Shown here: positions 60,283 to 64,000 of the stretch, one piece after another
Layout of the letters: every line of letters starts with the position of its first letter
Numbering within the stretch: position 1 is the stretch's first letter
From: Streptomyces sp. NBC_00461
GTDB lineage: Bacteria; Actinomycetota; Actinomycetes; Streptomycetales; Streptomycetaceae
DNA: 64,000 nucleotides
Reading direction: 5' to 3'
Assembly: GCF_036013935.1 (NCBI RefSeq)
Contig: NZ_CP107902.1
Coordinates: forward strand, 6,729,001-6,793,000
Notes under the pieces: generated by a model
Databases searched by the model: none
What the model was told of the DNA's origin: nothing
Seen by the model: only the letters and a program-made list of their open reading frames with translations
Position numbers and translations under genes: made by a program

Positions 60283-62925
60283 CTAGGCCGGGCGTAGCCA
60301 GAGCGTCGCGAGCGGGGGCAGGGACAACCTGATGCTGGCCGGGCGGCCGTGCCAGCCCTGGGGTTCGGGCTTGATGACGTCAGGGTTGGTGACGTCGCTG
60401 CCGCCGTACTTGGCGAGGTCGGTGTTGAGGGTCTCGTGCCAGGCCGGGACGTCGTCGGGGACGCCGAGGCGGTAGTCCGGGCGGACGACGGGGGAGAGGT
60501 TGGAGACCGCCAGCAGCGGGGTGCCGTCGGTGGCGTGGCGCAGGAACGCGAAGACGTTGTCGTCGGCCGCGTCGCCGACGATCCACTGGAAGCCGGCCGG
60601 GTCGATGTCCCGCTGCCACAGCGCCGGCGTGTGGCGGTAGACGACGTTGAGGTCGCGGACCAGGTCGCGCACCCCGCGGTGGTCGGCCTCGGCGCCGTAG
60701 GCCGGGTCGAGGAGCCACCAGTCCGGGCCATGAGCCTCCGACCACTCCGCGCCCTGCGCGAACTCCTGCCCCATGAAGAGGAGTTGCTTGCCGGGGTGGG
60801 CCCACATGAAGGCCAGGTAGGCGCGCAGGTTGGCGCGCTGCTGCCACCAGTCGCCCGGCATCTTCGAGACCAGGGAGCGCTTGCCGTGCACCACCTCGTC
60901 GTGGGAGATGGGCAGGACGTAGTTCTCGCTGTAGGCGTACACCATCGAGAACGTCATCTCGTTGTGGTGGTACTTGCGGTGCACCGGCTCATGGCTCATG
61001 TAGTCGAGGGAGTCGTGCATCCAGCCCATGTTCCATTTCAGGCCGAAGCCGAGGCCCCCGAAGCCGCCCGGGCCCCGGTGGTGCGTGGCCCGGGTGACAC
61101 CGTCCCAGGCCGTCGACTCCTCCGCGATCGTCACGACACCCGGCACCTGCCGGTACACCGTCGCGTTCATCTCCTGCAGGAACGCCACCGCGTCCAGGTT
61201 CTCCCGGCCGCCGTGCTCGTTCGGCACCCACTGGCCGGGCTCGCGCGAGTAGTCGAGATAGAGCATGGAGGCGACCGCGTCGACCCGCAGGCCGTCGATG
61301 TGGAACTCCCTGCACCAGTACACGGCGTTCGCGACAAGGAAGTTGCGCACCTCGCGGCGGCCGTAGTCGAACTCCAGCGTGCCCCAGTCGGGGTGAGCGG
61401 AGCGCAACGGGTCCTCGTGCTCGTACAGGGGGCGGCCGTCGAACTCCGCCAGCGCCCAGTCGTCGCGCGGGAAGTGCGCCGGCACCCAGTCCATCAGGAC
61501 GCCGATGCCTGCCTGGTGCAGCGCGTCGACCAGGTACTTGAAGTCGTCGGGGCTCCCGAGTCGGGCCGTGGGGGCGTAGAAGCCGGTGACCTGGTAGCCC
61601 CAGGAGCCGCCGAAGGGGTGTTCCGCGATGGGCATCAGCTCGACGTGCGTGAAGCCCAGGTCCTTGACGTACGCGGGCAGCTGGTCAGCGAGTTGACGGT
61701 ACGTCAGACCCGGGCGCCAGGACGGCAGATGGACCTCGTAGACGGAGAACGGCGCCTCGTGCGCGGGCAGGTCGGCACGCCGCTCCAGCCACTGCTCGTC
61801 GTGCCACTCGTGGTGGGAGGCGGTGATCACGGACGACGTGTTGGGCGGGGTCTCCGTGCGCCGGGCCAGCGGGTCGGCGCGCAGGGTCTTCGAACCGTCG
61901 GGCCGGGTGATCTCGAACTTGTACAGCTCGCCCTCGCCGATCCCGGGCAGGAACAGCTCCCAGACACCGGAGGAGCCGAGCGAGCGCATGGGATGACCGG
62001 AGCCGTCCCAGAAGTTGAAGGTGCCGGCCACGTGCACGCCGCGCGCGTTCGGCGCCCACACGGAGAAGCGGGTGCCGGCCATGCCCTGGTGCGTCATCGG
62101 GTGCGCGCCGAGCACCGTCCACAGTTCCTCGTGCCGGCCCTCGCCGATCAGGTGCAGATCGAGGTCGCCCAGCGTGGGCAGGAAGCCGTACGCGTCCTCG
62201 GTGTCCTGGACCGTCCCCTCGTACGCCACCAGGATCCGGTAACCGGGGACCTCGGACAGGGGCAGCAGGCCGGAGAAGAACCCGTCCCCGTCGTCGTGCA
62301 GCTCCGCCCGCAGGTCCCCGGCGACGACGCTCACGGACAGCGCGTACGGCCTGAAGACCCGGAAGGCGACCCCGCCGGGCACCTGGTGGGCGCCCAGCAC
62401 CGTGTGCGGATCGTGGTGCGTACCGGTGAGCAGCCGCTCACGGTCACCGGCGCCGACGGCGGGGGAGACCGGCGAGTCGCCGACGGTCCCGACGGGCGCC
62501 GTGCGGGACGCGAGCCGCTCCGGTACGGGTACGGGTGCCTTCGTCGTGGCCTTGGTGACGGGTTTCCTGGCAGCTGACTTCGCGGGTGGCTTCGCCGGTG
62601 CCTTCTTCGCGATGGTCGTCTTCCTCGCGGCGGCCTTGGTCGCCACCGCTTTCTTGGCGACGGCCTTCTCGGCAGCGGTCTTCCCAGCGGTGGTCTTCTC
62701 GGCGGTCGGCTTCTTCACCGCGGTCTTCTTCACCGCCGTCGTCTTCGTGGTCGCCTTCTTGACCGCGGGCTTCTCGGCCGGCGCCTTCTTCGCCGCCTTC
62801 GCGGGCGCGACCGTCTTCTCCGCGGCCTTCTTCACCGCCTTCTTCACACTCTTCGCGGCTTTGGCGGCCTTCTCCTCGGCCTTCTTCTTCGGATCCGAAC
62901 CGCTGGGCGTGGGGCGGGGGGTCAC
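60283..62925 (-). CDS. glgB: Glycogen branching enzyme with Lys/Ala-rich N-terminal extension
   Basis: A protein of 880 residues, about 145 longer than the E. coli enzyme. Residues 9-130 are a basic low-complexity tail with repeated KKA, AKKA and VKK units and many TTK segments, like the tails of bacterial histone-H1-like proteins. Then come the N-terminal CBM48 domains and the GH13 catalytic barrel. Visible catalytic residues are Asp549 (LRVDAVASM), Glu602 (TIAEEST) and the Asp of ISHDEVVHG. It forms alpha-1,6 branches in glycogen or in maltosyl-transferase-made glucan. GTG 62925 has GAGGAGG upstream. It is coupled to mak in the GlgE-type pathway. Confidence 0.94.
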   Translation of the reverse strand: MTPRPTPSGSDPKKKAEEKAAKAAKSVKKAVKKAAEKTVAPAKAAKKAPAEKPAVKKATTKTTAVKKTAVKKPTAEKTTAGKTAAEKAVAKKAVATKAAARKTTIAKKAPAKPPAKSAARKPVTKATTKAPVPVPERLASRTAPVGTVGDSPVSPAVGAGDRERLLTGTHHDPHTVLGAHQVPGGVAFRVFRPYALSVSVVAGDLRAELHDDGDGFFSGLLPLSEVPGYRILVAYEGTVQDTEDAYGFLPTLGDLDLHLIGEGRHEELWTVLGAHPMTHQGMAGTRFSVWAPNARGVHVAGTFNFWDGSGHPMRSLGSSGVWELFLPGIGEGELYKFEITRPDGSKTLRADPLARRTETPPNTSSVITASHHEWHDEQWLERRADLPAHEAPFSVYEVHLPSWRPGLTYRQLADQLPAYVKDLGFTHVELMPIAEHPFGGSWGYQVTGFYAPTARLGSPDDFKYLVDALHQAGIGVLMDWVPAHFPRDDWALAEFDGRPLYEHEDPLRSAHPDWGTLEFDYGRREVRNFLVANAVYWCREFHIDGLRVDAVASMLYLDYSREPGQWVPNEHGGRENLDAVAFLQEMNATVYRQVPGVVTIAEESTAWDGVTRATHHRGPGGFGGLGFGLKWNMGWMHDSLDYMSHEPVHRKYHHNEMTFSMVYAYSENYVLPISHDEVVHGKRSLVSKMPGDWWQQRANLRAYLAFMWAHPGKQLLFMGQEFAQGAEWSEAHGPDWWLLDPAYGAEADHRGVRDLVRDLNVVYRHTPALWQRDIDPAGFQWIVGDAADDNVFAFLRHATDGTPLLAVSNLSPVVRPDYRLGVPDDVPAWHETLNTDLAKYGGSDVTNPDVIKPEPQGWHGRPASIRLSLPPLATLWLRPA

Positions 62926-62945
62926 GGGCGGCGCCTCCTCTGCAA

Positions 62946-62975
62946 AGGTCAGGTCACGTCAGGTCAGGTCAGGTC
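62946..62975 (+). repeat. Tandem AGGTC repeats between glgB and mak
   Basis: Five copies of AGGTC and one ACGTC lie in series at 62946-62975. They cover the mak stop and the gap before the glgB ribosome site on the minus strand. Confidence 0.85.
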
Positions 62976-64000
62976 GGACACGGCGTAACGCTCTATCGCC
63001 GCCATCGGGACGGGCAGCCAGTCGGGGCGGTGGCGGGCCTCGTAGACGACCTCGTAGATCGCCTTGTCGGTCTCGTAGGCGCGCATCAGTACCGGGTCGG
63101 TGCGCGGATCGCGGCCGCTGACCTCCGCGTACCCGGAACAGTAGGCGGCCCGGCACGCATCGGCCCAGCCCCCTGCGTGCGATCCCGCCGAGTGGGCCGC
63201 GTAGTCGAAGGACCTGAGCATCCCCGCGATGTCCCGCACCGGCGGCTGCGGCATCCGTCGCTCGGCGAGTGGCCTGGACGGCTCGCCCTCGAAGTCGATC
63301 AGCCACCACTGCCCGGCCGGCGAGCGCAGACACTGCCCGAGGTGCAGGTCGCCGTGGATGCGCTGCGCGGTCCAGGTACGGCCCTCCGCGGCCAGGTCGG
63401 CCAGTGCCGTGAACGCGGAGTGCAGCGCGGGCGCGTGCGGACGCAGCGCGGGTACCGCCTGAGCGGCCACGTCGAGGCGTTCGATCATGCCGTCGGCCAG
63501 CATCTGCACCTGGGTGTGGCCCATCGTCATGGTCGGCAGCGCGCGGGCGAGCGCGGTGTGCACCTCGGCCGTGGCGCGCCCCAGGGCCTGCGCCTCGGCG
63601 CCGAAGTCCTCGCCCTTGGCCAGCTCGCGCAGCGCCAGCTCCCAGCCGTCCGAGGCGCCCTGCAGGAACGGCTGGAGCACGCCGAGCACACACGACTCCC
63701 CGGCAGGCTCCGCGGTGAGCCACGCGGTCGGAGCGGGCACCCGGGCACAGCCCTCGCGGGCCAGCGCCAGCGGCAGTTCCAGGTCGGGGTTGACGCCGGG
63801 CACGATCCGGCGCAGCAGCTTCAGGATGAACGTATCTCCGTAGACGACCGACGAGTTCGACTGCTCGGCGGTCACCATCCGGGGGACCAGTCCGGCGCGG
63901 ATCTCCTGGCCGGGCTCCCGCTCGAAGCGCAGCCCGCCGATGCGGGCCTGGGAGCGCAGCGCCTCCAGGAGCATCTCGGCGGGCCGGGGGTCGTACAGGG
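62964..64000 (-). CDS. mak: Maltokinase, 3' part
   Basis: At least 345 C-terminal residues; the start lies beyond the right edge. It phosphorylates maltose to maltose 1-phosphate for the GlgE glucan pathway. Family motifs are IHGDLHLGQCLRSP (the catalytic Asp), WWLIDFEGEPSRPLAERR and RDIAGMLRSFDYAAH, with SYGD-like NSSVVYGDTFILKLLRR earlier. It is 38 bases upstream of the glgB start in the same direction. The actinobacterial gene order treS-mak-glgB makes trehalose synthase the likely gene just outside the window. Confidence 0.93.
   Translation of the reverse strand, partial: LYDPRPAEMLLEALRSQARIGGLRFEREPGQEIRAGLVPRMVTAEQSNSSVVYGDTFILKLLRRIVPGVNPDLELPLALAREGCARVPAPTAWLTAEPAGESCVLGVLQPFLQGASDGWELALRELAKGEDFGAEAQALGRATAEVHTALARALPTMTMGHTQVQMLADGMIERLDVAAQAVPALRPHAPALHSAFTALADLAAEGRTWTAQRIHGDLHLGQCLRSPAGQWWLIDFEGEPSRPLAERRMPQPPVRDIAGMLRSFDYAAHSAGSHAGGWADACRAAYCSGYAEVSGRDPRTDPVLMRAYETDKAIYEVVYEARHRPDWLPVPMAAIERYAVSDLT

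Overview
The window is chromosomal DNA from a Streptomyces or a close relative. It has very high G+C, many GTG and TTG starts, TTA codons confined to a regulator, and long perfect intergenic hairpins. From memory, the housekeeping gene order (scy, methylmalonyl-CoA epimerase, thiolase, meaB ... icmA ... pyk, ackA, pta, pfkA ... glgB, maltokinase) is that of the S. coelicolor SCO5397-SCO5441 region. I could not run a database search.

Left core block (1-16.8 kb). The 5' end of scy (polarity scaffold) is followed by an acyl-CoA set (mce, thiolase, meaB), an MFS exporter and a MarR regulator. Next come three tandem AIM24-family genes, two DUF3817 membrane proteins interleaved with an MTH1187-family gene and a second MarR regulator, and the large subunit of isobutyryl-CoA mutase (icmA), which appears to lack nine conserved residues. 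A TetR regulator, a thioredoxin-TPR protein and a DUF6230/DUF6114/secreted Ser-rich trio close the block.

Accessory island (about 16.84-42.77 kb). A polyketide cluster lies between two almost identical long hairpins, each located between convergent genes. The minus-strand operon encodes a Tat-exported GMC oxidase, a 14-helix MFS exporter, an SDR and a type II thioesterase. It is divergent from a large LuxR-type (LAL) activator with three TTA codons. The plus-strand operon encodes PKS1 (KS-AT-ACP-KS-AT-KR-ACP), PKS2 (KS-AT(dead)-DH-ACP-thioester reductase), a P450, a fatty-acyl-AMP ligase, a stand-alone ACP, a KAS III enzyme and possibly a small repeat protein. The likely logic is that the ligase loads a carboxylic acid on the free ACP, this primes the first KS because PKS1 has no loading module, two extensions follow, and the chain leaves reductively as an aldehyde or alcohol. 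P450, SDR and an extracellular oxidase would tailor it. Both transcription units share a candidate operator built from AACCCCTG and AGGGGTTGT-like half-sites. I do not recognise the product.

Right core block (42.8-64 kb). The minus-strand genes pta, ackA and pyk face divergent pfkA and form a central-carbon set. They are followed by an XRE-type regulator, a PPOX-fold protein, and a CitA/CitB-like two-component system divergent from a dicarboxylate symporter. A DUF2127 membrane protein, an AAA ATPase, a MerR-thioredoxin pair and a HelD-type helicase come next. The window ends with glgB, which carries a Lys/Ala-rich N-terminal extension, and the 3' part of maltokinase. I saw no tRNA, rRNA, CRISPR array, transposase or integrase.
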